Notes under the pieces: model-generated
Database searches by the model: none
What the model saw: the letters and a program-made list of their open reading frames with translations, nothing else
What the model was told of the DNA's origin: nothing
Part shown: positions 11,774 through 23,102 of the stretch, one piece after another
Layout of the letters: every line of letters starts with the position of its first letter
Numbering within the stretch: the stretch's first letter is position 1
Assembly (NCBI GenBank): GCA_037176725.1
Contig: JAZBRS010000026.1
Coordinates: forward strand, 151,167,501-151,231,500
Direction: 5' to 3'
Length of the DNA: 64,000 nt
DNA from: Posidonia oceanica
Lineage: Eukaryota > Streptophyta > Magnoliopsida > Alismatales > Posidoniaceae
Translations under genes and position numbers: made by a program

Positions 11774-12801
11774 CTACTGGTAGTATTTCTTGAGGTAGCA
11801 TGCGTTGACCGGTTCTGATTGCTCAACCTGGTCCATGTCCTCAAGGACTGTTGTGCCGTCGGAGAAGACACGCTTGATTAGAAAGGGGCCACGCCATTTG
11901 AACCAGAATTTACCTTGGCCGTTTGGGAGATGAATGGCTCGAAGGACCATATCCCCTGGATGGAAGTTTCTGGGCCTAACCTTCTTCCGGTATGCTCTGG
12001 CCGATCGCTTCTGGTAACACTGAGCATGATGTATGGCTTGCAACCTATGCTCATCAATCAAATTCAGCTGGATGCAGCGGTCTTCGACCCATTCTGCCTC
12101 TTCCACCTCAGCTTCCCGTAGGATCCGCAGCGAGGGGATCTCTACTTCAACAGGCAATACCGCCTCCATGCCGTACACCAGTGAGTACGGGGTTGCTCCT
12201 CTCGAGGTCCGGACTGATGTATTGTACACCTAGAGTGCGTACGGAAGCTTGTCATGCCAGTCCTTGTGAGTCTTTGCCATCTTTTTCAAGATCTTGACAA
12301 GGTTTTTATTGGTAGACTCTACTACGCCATTCATCTGTGGGCGATAAGGCGAGGATTGGTGATGCTTGATGTTGAAGCTCTACAGGTAGTCTTCGATCCT
12401 CTTGGCTATGATGTTTGAGCCATTATCAGAGATGAGCACGTGTGAGACCCCATACCGGGCTATGATGTTGTTCCTGATAAACTTCTCTATAGCCGCAGCA
12501 GTAACTATTTTGTAGGAGGCTGCCTCCACCCATTTAGTAAAATAGTCTATCACTACCAGAATGTAGCGATGACAGTTGGAAGCTGCTAGGTGTATGGCGC
12601 CAATGACATCAATCCCCCAGGTGGAGAAAGGCCATGACGAGGACATGCTGTGCAGTTGCTGTGGGGGGGGTGTGTATGAAGTTCCCATGGATCTAGCAGC
12701 TATGGCACCTACGCACAAACTGACAGTAGTCTACCTCCATGGTTGACCAGAAGTAGCCCTGGAGCATATTCTTCTTGGCCAACAACACACCGTTCAATGC
12801 C
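11774..12801 (-). pseudogene. int: Integrase, copy 2 of element A (N-terminally truncated)
   Basis: It starts at the recombination junction 12796/12797 inside the zinc-binding domain (GVLLAKKNML then CQFVRRCHSC) and continues through the catalytic core. The three acidic residues are present in FSTWGID (about 12620), LISDNGS (about 12430) and the glutamate of NGVVEST (about 12330). It ends with the family's C-terminus YLKKYYQ and a stop at 11774. Two in-frame stops (about 12380 and 12232) break it. Copy 2 keeps catalytic residues that copy 1 has lost. Integrase would insert the cDNA in the nucleus. Confidence 0.8.
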
Positions 12802-14003
12802 CTAACCAGTTCGGGCTCTCTTGGAACTCTTGGCATCACTGAACAGAGGGCCACTAGGTGGGATCTCGTTGATAGGCCAGAGCCCCTGTACCTCAATCAC
12901 ATACTCATGGGTACACGCCGAGCCTTTCACGGCCGCAATGTCTGTTGACTAGGCACCATGGCACATCAGGCGGGCCAGTTCTGTCGTTGTGGCAGTTGAG
13001 TTGAGAAGATAGAGTCGAAGAAGCTCGGGTGTTGTACTCTCAACAAAGGCACTCTGTTGGAAGCCAAACTGCCACATCACCCGGATGGGATGATACTCAA
13101 CACCCTTAGTGAACCTCGGCAGCACAACCAGTCGCGTCTCATGAGCACTGAAGAAGACAGTGAAAGATTTAGCAGTGGATGGGACGATGCGCCAGGTTAC
13201 CGCATCCTCGATTAGCTTTGCCAGCTTCTCATATTCCTTACGAACGCTCCGAATAGCCCGTGCATGGCCGCTACTGCAGTAAGTCTCAAAAGTCGATCTC
13301 TGTGGGCGCAGAATCTCCATCCCCAGGTGTCCAGCCAGCCAAACATGCACCAGGGCCCGAAGCTGTGGAAGTTGCGGCAATGGTATGAGATGTGGTCCAG
13401 TCTGCGATAGGTTTCCGCCAGAACCACCGGTACTAGGTCGATCTACTAAGTCACCACAGCAAGTGCAATCTTAGCAATCTCAATCGCAACCATCATCCAG
13501 TCGTGACTGAAGATCAACTCCACTAAGAAGCGAGTAACAAAACCCCAAAGCCACAGTTCATTTCCGAGCCCAGCACGCATTTTGGCAACTTGATCGAAGT
13601 ATCCCAAGCGGAGCATGGGCGCAGGCCCGTCGATGCAGATCAGCCTCTGTTTGTAGTCAACAGTGGAGAGTCCAGTCAGCTGACTCAGGACCGCAACATA
13701 TCCATCTCACATCATGAACACGGTTGGTCCCAGAAGCTTGGAAAAGCCGCAGATTCAGTGTACTTCCTCCAACATGGGCGTCAGCTCCGTTTTGCCAAAA
13801 CAGAAAACATAGTGCGTAGGTTTCCAGAATCTTGCAGCAACGCACAGGAGATGCTGGCTCACCTCTACCTCATCTATGTTCAAAAGCCTGGATGGGATGG
13901 CCCACAAACACAGCTTCTCGCGGTCACCGACGGTGAGTTCACTGATCCACCCTCATAGAACCTCAGAGCAGCGCGTCGAAGTCACCAATGTGAGGAAACC
14001 CAT
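12802..14003 (-). pseudogene. PMD protein, copy 1 of element A
   Basis: A 1.2-kb minus-strand frame homologous to 9114-10316 and 34666-35868. The start ATG (14003, MGF) and terminal TAG (12802-12804) are both visible, but internal stops and small frame changes break it. The best-kept part (13380-12949) has the histidine/phenylalanine-rich middle segment, FFSAHETRLVVLP and EYHPIRVM. It keeps CAG where the other two copies carry TAG after FGFQ. Six bases after its stop codon the sequence switches to integrase copy 2. Confidence 0.7.
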
Positions 14004-15442
14004 TTCACAGGCAAGGAGGGAGGAAATACAGGAGCCTAAAAGAGGAGTCGGTCACACGGCTCGTGGCTCCGAGCAGAAAACTAGTGCAAAATCTTCAAGT
14101 ACCTGCAATCAAGGTTGTGCATCCATCATTCACAGGCATATAACACAGGTTGTCAAAGACGCAGATTTCAAAGCCAATTAAGCAGTTCATGTTACAGGTA
14201 TATTCAGATCACAGAATCCAAACACATTCAGTCATGCAAAGGGACTTTGTCCACAAGGGGCGAAGTCGCACAAAGAAGCACACTTGTCCTTGTCTGCACA
14301 GAGTGAGGAAACAAGCGAAAGGGACTTCATCCATCTGAAGCAAAGCCACGCAAAGGAGTACACTTGTTCTCGTCCGCACGGAGCGAGGAGACAAATGAAA
14401 AGGACTTCGTCTGCCCAAAGCGAAGTCGCACAAGGATTACTGGTAGTGCTTGGCTATGCATGCCCGATGGTTCGTGAGAGACTCCAATGTGCCGAGGTTG
14501 TCCTGCTGCCTCTGAAGTGACCATTCTTCCCCTAGCTACTAACATACATTCCAAACTGTTGTGATGACAGTGATGATCTGTTCCAGGGCTTGTGTTGATG
14601 CTTGGGTTGAGCGGTGACCAGGCAAGATGGTGGGAGCTTTGGACCAACAAGCTGTGGTTCGAAGGTGGTCAATCTACCTTTGGTAGAGTACTATCCCAAT
14701 GCTGAGCTGGGCCTTGCAGAGTGGGCTGAGGGAAAGAGCAAAAGGGATGATTGATGCTTGGTAGATGCATGAATGATTTATGTTGGATTTCTATTGCCCT
14801 CGGTATATGGAGTGCTTGATGCCTGCTGCAAAAGAGTGGTTTCTGATTCACCAGACTCTACTCGGACTCCTAACTGTCGGTGGCACTCTGGAATGGGTGA
14901 TATTTTGGGATAGTGGTGTGGTGAGGACAGGCTTCATGCCAAACTCTCGAGGACCTACACTTGCTCTTTTCATTTTTGTTTTTCTTTTGCTCCCACATCA
15001 ACGTGCATGTTTCCCCTAACCCTGGCTTGGAGGTAATAGGCACCTAGTCTGAGGCTAGGGGAGCTGTTGCTAGACAGGGGTGGCTAGGCCCTGTGGGATT
15101 TGTGGGTTCCCCAGGCACAAGCTTCAACTCCTCTCCAAGGTAAGTTGGAGGATTGGGGCTACGCTGTTCGCCTCTATCTCTAGGGCTAACTTCTATCTTT
15201 GCCTTCTATCTTCTTTTTCTTTTATGCCCATGCACAGACATGTATTTTTTCTAGCTTACACTCTCGCTCACACCCTAGCATTTTATCTCCCTCTGGAGGT
15301 GTAAGTCCTAGTGGGTTTGGGCATTTCGCCTGTTCTCACTGAGTGGTGGCTCCTTCACTGGTTAGGACATCTAAGTAGTGTCAGGTGAGGTAGAGTAGAC
15401 TCCATCCAGAGCAGGCAAGCACTTCCAATTTTCGTCATCGGG
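14004..15442 (-). other. Integrase-PMD interval, copy 1 of element A
   Basis: No gene supported. It holds diverged ~80-bp repeats (14280-14430, ACGGAGCGAGGAGACAA) and the two conserved blocks near 14790-14960 and 15300-15440 shared with copy 2 and with element B. A pyrimidine tract on the plus strand (15460-15490, purine-rich in the element's sense) sits at the integrase end. Confidence 0.5.
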
Positions 15443-16750
15443 CTATGATTGTAATGCATGTGATTTTTTTTCTTCTTCTTCTTTTTTTTGACGAATAAAA
15501 CATGGCCAAAAATGCATGGAGATGCTCAAATGCATGCGATGAGAAGGAGGGGACTCTACAAGGCGAGGGTGCAACCTCGGGCATTGGTAGTACTTCTTGA
15601 GGTAACAAGAGTTGACCGATTCTGACTGCTCAACCTGGTCCATGTCCTCAAGGATTGCTGCACCACCAGAGAAGACCCGCTTGATCACAAAGGGGCCACA
15701 CCAATTTGGCCTGAACTTGCCGTGGCTGTCTAGAAGATGAATGGCTCGCAAGACCGAATCCCCTGGCTGGAAGCTCCTAGGCCTAACCTTCTTCTGGTAT
15801 GCTCTAGCCACTCGCTTTAGATAGCACTAGGCATGATGCATGGCTTGCAGCCTATGTTCATCAATCAGATTCAGCTGGATACAGCGGTCTTCAACCCATT
15901 CTTCCTCCTCCAGCTCGGCTTCTCGTAGGATCCGCAGTGAGGGGATCTCTACATCAACGGGTAGCACCGCCTCCATGTCATATACCATTGAGTACGGGGT
16001 TGCTCTTGTCGAGGTCCAGATTGATGTCCTGTACACCCATAGTGCGTACGGAAGCTTGTCGTGCCAATCCTTATGAGTTTCTGCCACCTTTTTCAAGATC
16101 TTCACCAGATTCTTGTTGGCAGACTCTACCGTGCCGTTCATCTATGGCCGATAAGGCGAGGATCTGTGATGTTTAATCTTGAAGCTCTGGAGATAGTCTT
16201 CGATCCTCCTGGCTATGATGTTCGTGCCATTGTCAGAGATGATGGTGTGTGGGACCCTGTACCGGGCGATGATGTTATTCCAGATGAATTTCTCTGTAGC
16301 CATGGTTGTGACAGTTTTGTAGGAGGCTGCTTCCACCCACTTGGTGAAGTAGTCGATCGCCACGAGGATAAAGCCATGACCAATGGAGGCTGCAGGATGA
16401 ATCACTCCAATAATGTTTATCCCTTAGGTTGAAAAGGGCCATGGCGATGACATGTTGTATAGCTACTGCGGGGGAGCATGAATGAAGTTCCCATGGATCT
16501 AGCAATTATGGGATCTGCACACAAACTGGCAGCTATCCGCCTCCATGGTTGACCAGAAGTAGCCTTAGAGCATGATCTTCTTGGCCAACAGCACACCGTT
16601 CATATGAGGGTCGCAGGTCCCTGCATGGACTTGAAGCATCAGTGTGTCGACCTCTCTCTTGCCCACGTAACGTAGGAGCATCTGGTTGTAGGATCTTCTG
16701 TAGAGATTCCCTGCTCCAAGCACGTATTTTGACTCCAAACGAGCCAAAGT
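15443..16750 (-). pseudogene. int: Integrase, copy 1 of element A
   Basis: Full-length integrase homology on the minus strand: zinc-binding region (HAGTCDPHMNG, about 16640-16590, then CRSHNC where the first Cys of the usual CHNC is Ser), catalytic core (about 16440-15980) and C-terminal domain ending in YLKKYYQ (about 15590). The first catalytic Asp is replaced by Asn (GINIIG, about 16415, against GIDVIG in B). The second Asp (IISDNGTN) and the Glu (NGTVESAN) remain. Stops occur at about 16565, 16435, 16139 and 15826, several at CAG positions. The usual stop after YYQ is lost, so the frame runs on to 15443. Inactive. Confidence 0.8.
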
Positions 16751-16846
16751 TATTCTATCTGCTGTTGAGGCGTCAGGTGGGAGGTTGCTAGATTCCAGGA
16801 AGACTTTGATGTTATGGTACCAGGGTTGCTCTTCTGCTGGATCGGC

Positions 16847-18906
16847 CTATTCTATGCTCATGTAATGTGTAGGTAGCTCCATGTGGGTGACTGATATGTC
16901 TACTGCACGATCTTCAGTTATACTGAGCCAGGATGCCAAGGTTGCCAACACATCTACATATGCGTTCCTTGCTCTGTTCATGAACGTGAAGTGGATGTCC
17001 TCAAACTCCTCAATGAGCTTCAGCAGATGTTCATGATATGGCACGAGCTTTGGATCCATTGTCTTCCAGTCGCCGTTTAATTGGGAGATCACCAACATTG
17101 CATCGCCGTGCACATGCAGCTTCCGCACCTCATGCTCGAGTGCGACTCTCAATCCCAGGATGCATGCTTCATATTCTGCCTCATTGTTGGTGCATTCAAA
17201 GGTCAGCTTCCTTGCAAAGGAGATCAACTGCCCCTGCAGCGTTGCCAATACTGCACCTATGCCTTAGCCTCTTCTGTTGACAGCACCATCAAAGTGCAGC
17301 TGCCACTGCTGCTCGTTTTCAGAGTCCTTCTGCTCAGAATCCTCCATGGCGAATAGGATGTCCTCATCGGGGAACTGTGTCTGCAGAGGTTGATATTCAG
17401 GTAATGGGAAGTCAGCCAAGTGGTCTGCCATGGCCTGCCCTTTCATCAACTTCTGGGTGACGAAGGTGATGTCATATTGAGATAACAAAACTTGCCACCT
17501 GACACATCGGCTCACTAGTGCCAACTTCTGGAAGAGGTACTTCATTGGATCATGCTGACATAGAAGTAGGACGGGATATGCCATCAAATAGTGTCTCAGT
17601 CTCTATGCAACCCAGACAAGGGATAGGCAGACTTTCTCTATGGTGTTGTACCTGGCCTCACAGTCATTAAATTTCTTGCTCAGGTAGTAGATGGCTCATT
17701 CCTTTCTGCCTGATTCATCATGTTGGGCCAAGACTGCACCCATGGAATGCTGCATGGTAGAGAGGTATAGGAGCAGAGGTCGCCCTAACATGGGGGAATC
17801 AAGACCGGAGGCTTGATAAGGAGCTGCTTGATCTGTGCGTTTTTTCTCAAGAGCTTGAAGATCGGTTCGCAGATGAGAGTGAGCTGCGCAATGAACCGAC
17901 TGGTGTATTGCAATCACTTCAATAGTCCTCGGATCTCCTTTTCGATTCTAGGGGGTGGCATCTCCACAATGTCTCTTGCTTTGCTGGGGTCCACCTCGAT
18001 TCCCCTTTGGCTGATGATGTAACCGAGGAGCTTTTCGGAAGATACTTTGAATGCACACTTGTTGGGGTTGAGGCAGAGCTTGTATTGCCTCAGGCGATCG
18101 AAGAGTTTCTTCAGGTAGGTGAGGTGATCCTCAGACTCTTTGGACTTGGCAATCATATCGTCCACGTAGACCTTGACTTCTTGGTGCATGAGGTCATGGA
18201 ACAGTGCTGTCATGGCCCTCTGATAAGTTGCCCCTGCATTCTTGAGCCCAAACGGCATTACCTGATAGCAGTAGACTCCCAAAGGGGTGATGAAGGATGT
18301 CTTTTCCATGTCTTTCTCTGCCATTCTGATCTGGTTGTAGCCGGAGAAGCCATCCATGAAGGAGAGCATTTTCTGGCCCACTGTGTTGTCGACCAGGACG
18401 TCAATGTGCAGCAACGGGAAATCATCCTTGGGACTCGCCTTGTTCAGATCTCTGTAGTCGATGCACATACGGACCCAGTCATCTTTCTTAGGTACCGACA
18501 CAACGTTCGCCAGCTACTCTGGGTATAGGACGACCTTAAGGAAGCTGATATTATACTGCTTCATGATTTCTTCTTTGATCTTGAGCAGCCATTGTGGTCG
18601 CCATCTCTTGAGTTTCTATTTCACTGGCTTTGCATCTGGCTTCAGTGGTAGAGTGTGTACCACTATTTCGACATCGAGGCCGACCATGTCATCATAACTC
18701 CAGGTGAAAACGTCTGCATATTCCCTGAGGAAGGCTATAAACTCTACTCTAGCCTGGGGTGACAGTTTGGCGCTGATGCAGACCTCTTTGACCTCCTCTA
18801 CCGTTCCAATGTTGATAACCTCTATCTCTTCTTTGACGTGGAGGTTAGGGCTTTCTGGGTCGTCGTCGGTAAGGCTAGAACTCAGGCGGTGGTTCATCAT
18901 TCTCAT
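16847..18906 (-). pseudogene. pol: Reverse transcriptase and dual RNase H of element A
   Basis: RT (about 18770-17800) with PVPKK-like start, DYRDLNKASPKDDFP, QVMPFGLKNAGATYQ and the catalytic YVDD in VKVYVDDMIAK (about 18170). A Ty3-type RNase H follows (LLLYLSTMQHSMGAVLAQHD, about 17780), then a second, archaeal-type RNase H (LHFDGAVNRRG, then NNEAEYEACILGLRVAL, about 17300-16860). Two RNase H domains are characteristic of the Tat lineage. A 13-codon deletion near 17840 and a nearby 1-bp deletion break the RT/RNase H connection. Stops lie near 18616, 18502, 17914, 17696, 17588 and 17264. The stop at 17264 (TAA) falls exactly where B has TGA. Confidence 0.85.
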
Positions 18907-20128
18907 CTATGCCTGCATCATCCTCCTCTCCATATGCAATGAGTTCTGAGAGGATCTCCTTCTCGAAGGTTGGGTCTGTGATGTTGAAGGAGTGGATGTG
19001 TTCCGCTTCCTGGCCTTGATGACGCCTCAAAATGGTCATGCTCACCCGAGTGTTTCTATAGGCTCGGTGTGCGACTTCTACTCTAGTGGTCTCCAGACTC
19101 GTCGACTGATCTAGCTCTTTTGCCTGTTCTGTTGCTGCTACCACTGCTCGGGCTACTACAGCTGCTATGACTACTGTTGCTGCTTCCTCCTCCACATCTT
19201 CTGATGTACTTGCGGGGGGTATGTTAGATTGGCGACTGTCCTCTGAATGATTGATCTGTCTATTGTCACCTGCTGCATTGCCTGAGCAGGGCATGTGCTA
19301 TACAAGCCATCTAGACCTGCCTCCCAACTGCAGAGTGATTAACTCAACTGGTCTAGTGGGAGCTATTGCTGATTCTTCTTCTAAGACCATGATAGATGAA
19401 TGGTCTTCCTGCTGGGAGGGATCCATGACCACGGCTTTCCTTTTCTTTACCGTCTGTTGTTCTGCAACATCCTCTGCCAGTGCTGTAAGCTACTCTTGGA
19501 ATAGTAGTTCCAAGTCCCCAAGCAGGCTATCTACCTAAGCCTCTGTAGTTGCTCCTTCCTCCTCATCTGAGGGCAAGTCGACATAGTAGGCGCTGATGGC
19601 CTCTTGAGACTCTTGCTCGGCTGCTCCTTCGCCTATGCTGATGCATCTGGCTGTTAATTGTACCGCTGACTAAGGTGTCTGTTCTACTACCGGTTGTGCT
19701 GACTGATTGACTGACTGGTCTTTTGATGTGACTGACTACGGTGCTGTGGTGATCAAGGATGCAAACAGACTGGACAATGGTTCAACTGGCGGGTGTGCTG
19801 ACAAGGTTGTTGCTGCGGCTAACGGGAGCAGTAGTGGGATTGTGGGAGCTGTTGGATGTGCCTGGACCTCCCTGTCGGTCTGAACTGCTTGTGCCTCAAA
19901 CTGTACTTCATCAGAATAATACTCTTCAATACAAACCCACTCCTCTGTCAATAGTGGGGGACTCTAGCATGGTGCTTATTGTGTTGCAGCTTGGCTTTTG
20001 TTTGGATCCAGGACACCTACACTAGTAAAGTTAGTGAGATCCTAAGGGATGACAATCCTCCAGTGCTTCGAATGCAAGCGTCCATCTTCCGGTGGCTGTC
20101 GGTCATACCCAAAACCTTCGAAGTCTCA
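18907..20128 (-). pseudogene. PRO-RT spacer of element A
   Basis: A decayed, Ala/Ser/Glu-rich coding remnant between protease and RT, recognisable against B (40640-42160) and C (59569-61365). Shared landmarks are WVCIEEYYSDE (about 19940), DSRQSNIP (about 19235), HRAYRNTRVSMTILRRHQGQ (about 19060) and FEKEILSELIAYGEEDD (about 18960). Many stops. It shares no catalytic motif with a known enzyme; I treat it as a linker of unknown role in the polyprotein. Confidence 0.6.
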
Positions 20129-21415
20129 TCACTCTTCAGCTGCGATCGGCTCGGTGATCCCTTGGCCGTACCGCCCGAGTGGTGTTCCCTTTGTGTAGCC
20201 CCACCTGTGATAGAGGTTCTCTACCACCTGAAAGGGGTTGCTGTGAACGGTCAGGCAACTGACATGCTCAAGATCGGGGATATAGTTAACTGGTTCAAAT
20301 CGATTAACGCGATACAAAGTATCAAAAGGCTTGGGATCGAACTAGACAGTTTGCTGAGACACGAGAGAAACTACCTCGACTCGCTTCTTATCAAAGTTCT
20401 CCGCCATGACAACAACAATGCCGTTGTCCCAATAGAACTTGATCATGCGGTGGAAGGTCGAGGGGATGACTTGATGCTTGTGCAACCAAGGGCGCCCAAG
20501 CAGAAATTTAAAGGTGGGTTCCAAGTTGACGATGTAGAATTCCACATCGAATATGATTGGGCCAATAGTAAGGGGAATAATCAGAATCTCCAAAGAGTCA
20601 TGGTGTGTTTTGTCAAAAGCCGTCATTCCCTTTATGGCTGGCATGATATCCTTGGCCTTGAATCCGAGCTTGATTGCTGTGTGTAAGGGGCAAACGTTAA
20701 GGCATGCACCGTTATCAACCAGCATTTGGGGAATGCGAAAGTTCTTGAACTGCAATGTGACGAGAAGGGGTTGGTTTTGATTGATTCCCACTGGAGGCAG
20801 CTCATCACTTGAAAAAGAGATGACCTGGGGAACTGCGATCATGCCCACCATGCTTTTAAGGGTTACTGGCTCAATAGTTGGGGACACGTGTGCAGCCTGG
20901 AACACACGGAGGAAAGCCTCTCGGTGCTCAAAGGATGTATGGATAAGGTCCCAAATGGAAATGTTGGCCTTGACTTTTTTGAGTTAGGCAGTGATGTCGG
21001 TCGTGGGTTGGTCCTTTTTGGTGGTGGAAGGAGTGGCTTTGGCAAAGGATTCTTCAGTGGTGGGACCAGAGGGTTGGTTTGCTGGTGGAGGTTGAGTGGG
21101 CTATGGACGGCTAGGCTTGGCTGCCAGTGCTGCAAGCTTGTAAACCCTCCCCGACCACGTGATTTCCACACACATCTCTATGACGTAGTCGTATGGCATG
21201 CAATGGGTATCCCTGGTCAGGTTAACAACCAGGGGAGCATGAGCTGCAAGCTCCAGAGGGGTTGCTGAGATGTTTGCTGGATGGTGAGGGAATTGGGAAT
21301 GCTGTTGGGAAGGTCGTGAGGGCTCTGGCTGGGACCTAGCTAGCAGGCAAACAGGTGGTTGAGCTTGGGGTTGCATGGCGAGCTGCGCGGTGGAGCGCTC
21401 CGGCTTGGCATCCAA
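20129..21415 (-). pseudogene. pro: Aspartic protease region of element A
   Basis: One minus-strand frame with stops at about 21101, 20960 and 20342. The protease core (20905-20342) has the active-site triad as DNG in MLVDNGACLNVCPL (about 20720), preceded by SFSSDELPPVGINQNQPLLV and followed by FLLGRPWLHKHQVIPST. It would cleave the Gag-Pol polyprotein in the particle. A conserved tail, RWGYTKGTPLGRYGQGI, ends at about 20129. The upstream Pro-rich part (21415-21101) matches the linker of B and C. The catalytic triad is intact here, unlike in B. Confidence 0.8.
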
Positions 21416-22193
21416 TCAGATCATATGGATCCCTGACTAGGAGCCGGCAACTGCTGCAAGATAGAGAGAGGAGGGAAGAGGCTCAGAGATATCCTGATTG
21501 AGATCAGAGGGGTCCACCACGGACGTAGTGGACTTGGAGGAGAAGATGGAGTGTATTCCTGAGGTCCCCGCACCTCCCAGGCTGGAATGCTCCGGCAGAG
21601 GCTAGCGGACGATGCTGGGATGGGAGGGTGCTAGTCCTGATGCAGTTGTGGATGCTAGTGGATGTGGATGCTACCTGGAATGTAGGAGTAGGCTGCAGGG
21701 GAACCTCATGAGTAGCGGGAATCATAGAGGGGCGAATAGACAGAGCCATACCCTGTAGTGTCTAGGCAAGCTCCATTAGTTGTTGATACTGCACGTCAAG
21801 GGTCCCGTCAGTGGGAAGACTAAGGTGTAGGGTCGGTGAGGAACCAGATGCCAGAGGCAAGCACACAAACTATCTAGAAGGCAGGGATCCTATAACAGAA
21901 GTCGCCGTAGTAGAAAAGGTGTCAAAAGTAACATAGCCTTAGGGAGAGGAGGCTGTCAGTAGAGTCTCCAAAACACAAGTGGCGGTCACCGAGACTGACT
22001 CGGTGATGGGCTCCAGAGGGGCGAAGGTCTGCCAATGCCCGATAGAAAATAGGGGCGCCCCATGCACTTAAGGGTGGGATATTGGCACCGAAAGAGGCAT
22101 AGTGGGAGTCAAAGTGAGAGTCAGGGAGACCGAAGTGGAAATCCCCTCCGAAGCAATAGAAGGCTGGGGCTCACTAGCGCGCTAGGCCATGGC
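21416..22193 (-). pseudogene. gag: gag remnant of element A with the capsid region deleted
   Basis: The N-terminal gag part starts at 22190 as M-A-stop (MAQ in B and C, so CAG became TAG) and continues to MALSIRPSM (about 21749). Near 21640-21660 the sequence jumps to the region downstream of the zinc knuckle (out-of-frame match to PLPEHSYPGGAGTSGIHS of B). About 1.6 kb holding the capsid and zinc knuckle, present in B and C, is missing. This element could not make its own capsid. Confidence 0.65.
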
Positions 22194-23102
22194 TGACCGT
22201 GAGCGAGTGCGAATGGGGCTACGACGGTAAACGAGAGGACGGGTCCTAGGACGAGCTATCGTCGCAAAGGCAGATAGCTCGGAAAAGGATGGTTGAGAAA
22301 AGGCATCGCAACAGGGGTGTTAGTGAAGGAAAGAACTCAAGCTCCAGCTAGGGACTCGCACACTAACCTATGCAACAGACACAAGAAACAGGTGTTAAAA
22401 CTTGAAGAAAAAATGCAAGTGTTTTTAATTATGGCATGAATGGCACTCATGCAAATGGATGCTTTCTAGCATGCTTTCTCTCACCAATCTAGTGTGTCCT
22501 GGTAGGTTGTCCACTTTGGACTCTCACAGGTGTACGGGACATTGACTCAGGCAGAAAGAAAGGTCCCCGTCTAAATCCTAGCCAAAGCTCAGGCAATAAT
22601 GGGTGGTGCGTTAGGAGCCTCGACCCTCCCAAAGCATGGGTTGTACCATCTACTGACACCGATGCGACCCCTAACAAGGGGGGACTGACCGACCAACTTG
22701 CCCCACGCCAAAGCAATGGAACAAGAAACTGGTACTACCCTTCTCAGACTGGTAGGTGGACTTAGAGATGAGAAGATGCGTGCCCTATATGATCATTCAT
22801 GTGAACATGATTAAAGCTTTTACTTGCATGTTTTATTAACTCAAGGGGGATGAAGGTGTGTTTATGTCTCTAGTTGTTCCTAGAATTGATTTTACTTGCC
22901 ACTTTTAATTAGCCATGGGGAGGAAACAATCAATCTCTAATTGTCCTTAGGATTAGTGCAAAAGGGGAAAATCACCCAATTATGGCAAGTAAAGTATCAC
23001 ACATCATTACAAAAAACATGCTCATGGTATGTGTTAGTGTTGTGTCACTTGATTAGTGAAAATAAAAGACAATCAACACATCAAAAGGCATGTATAAGCA
23101 TG
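22194..23102 (-). other. Leader (5' untranslated region) of element A, truncated by element C
   Basis: It matches the leaders of B (46239-47100) and C (55030-55643, plus strand). The best-kept block is 22490-22790, which includes a GC hairpin at 22668-22684 (sense strand CCCC-TTGTTA-GGGG). The start codon seen in C (ATGCCTTCTCTTACTGAC) is lost here. The leader stops at 23102 where C's LTR begins. Confidence 0.6.

Larger units (their letters stand above)
8040..23102 (-). mobile_element. Element A: decayed Tat/Ogre-type Ty3/gypsy element, internal region
   Basis: The minus strand carries, in order from 23102 down, leader, gag remnant, protease, spacer, RT/RNase H, integrase, PMD, a second integrase C-terminal part, a second PMD and a tandem-repeat 3' UTR. 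The right side is cut by insertion of element C: A's leader matches B's leader up to GCATG at 23098-23102, then C's LTR begins. The left side is cut by element E at 8039/8040. No LTR of A is in the window. Confidence 0.8.

Noticed and set aside
18007..18528. Plus-strand 173-codon frame
   Set aside because: It is antisense to the RT of element A; the minus strand carries unmistakable RT motifs.
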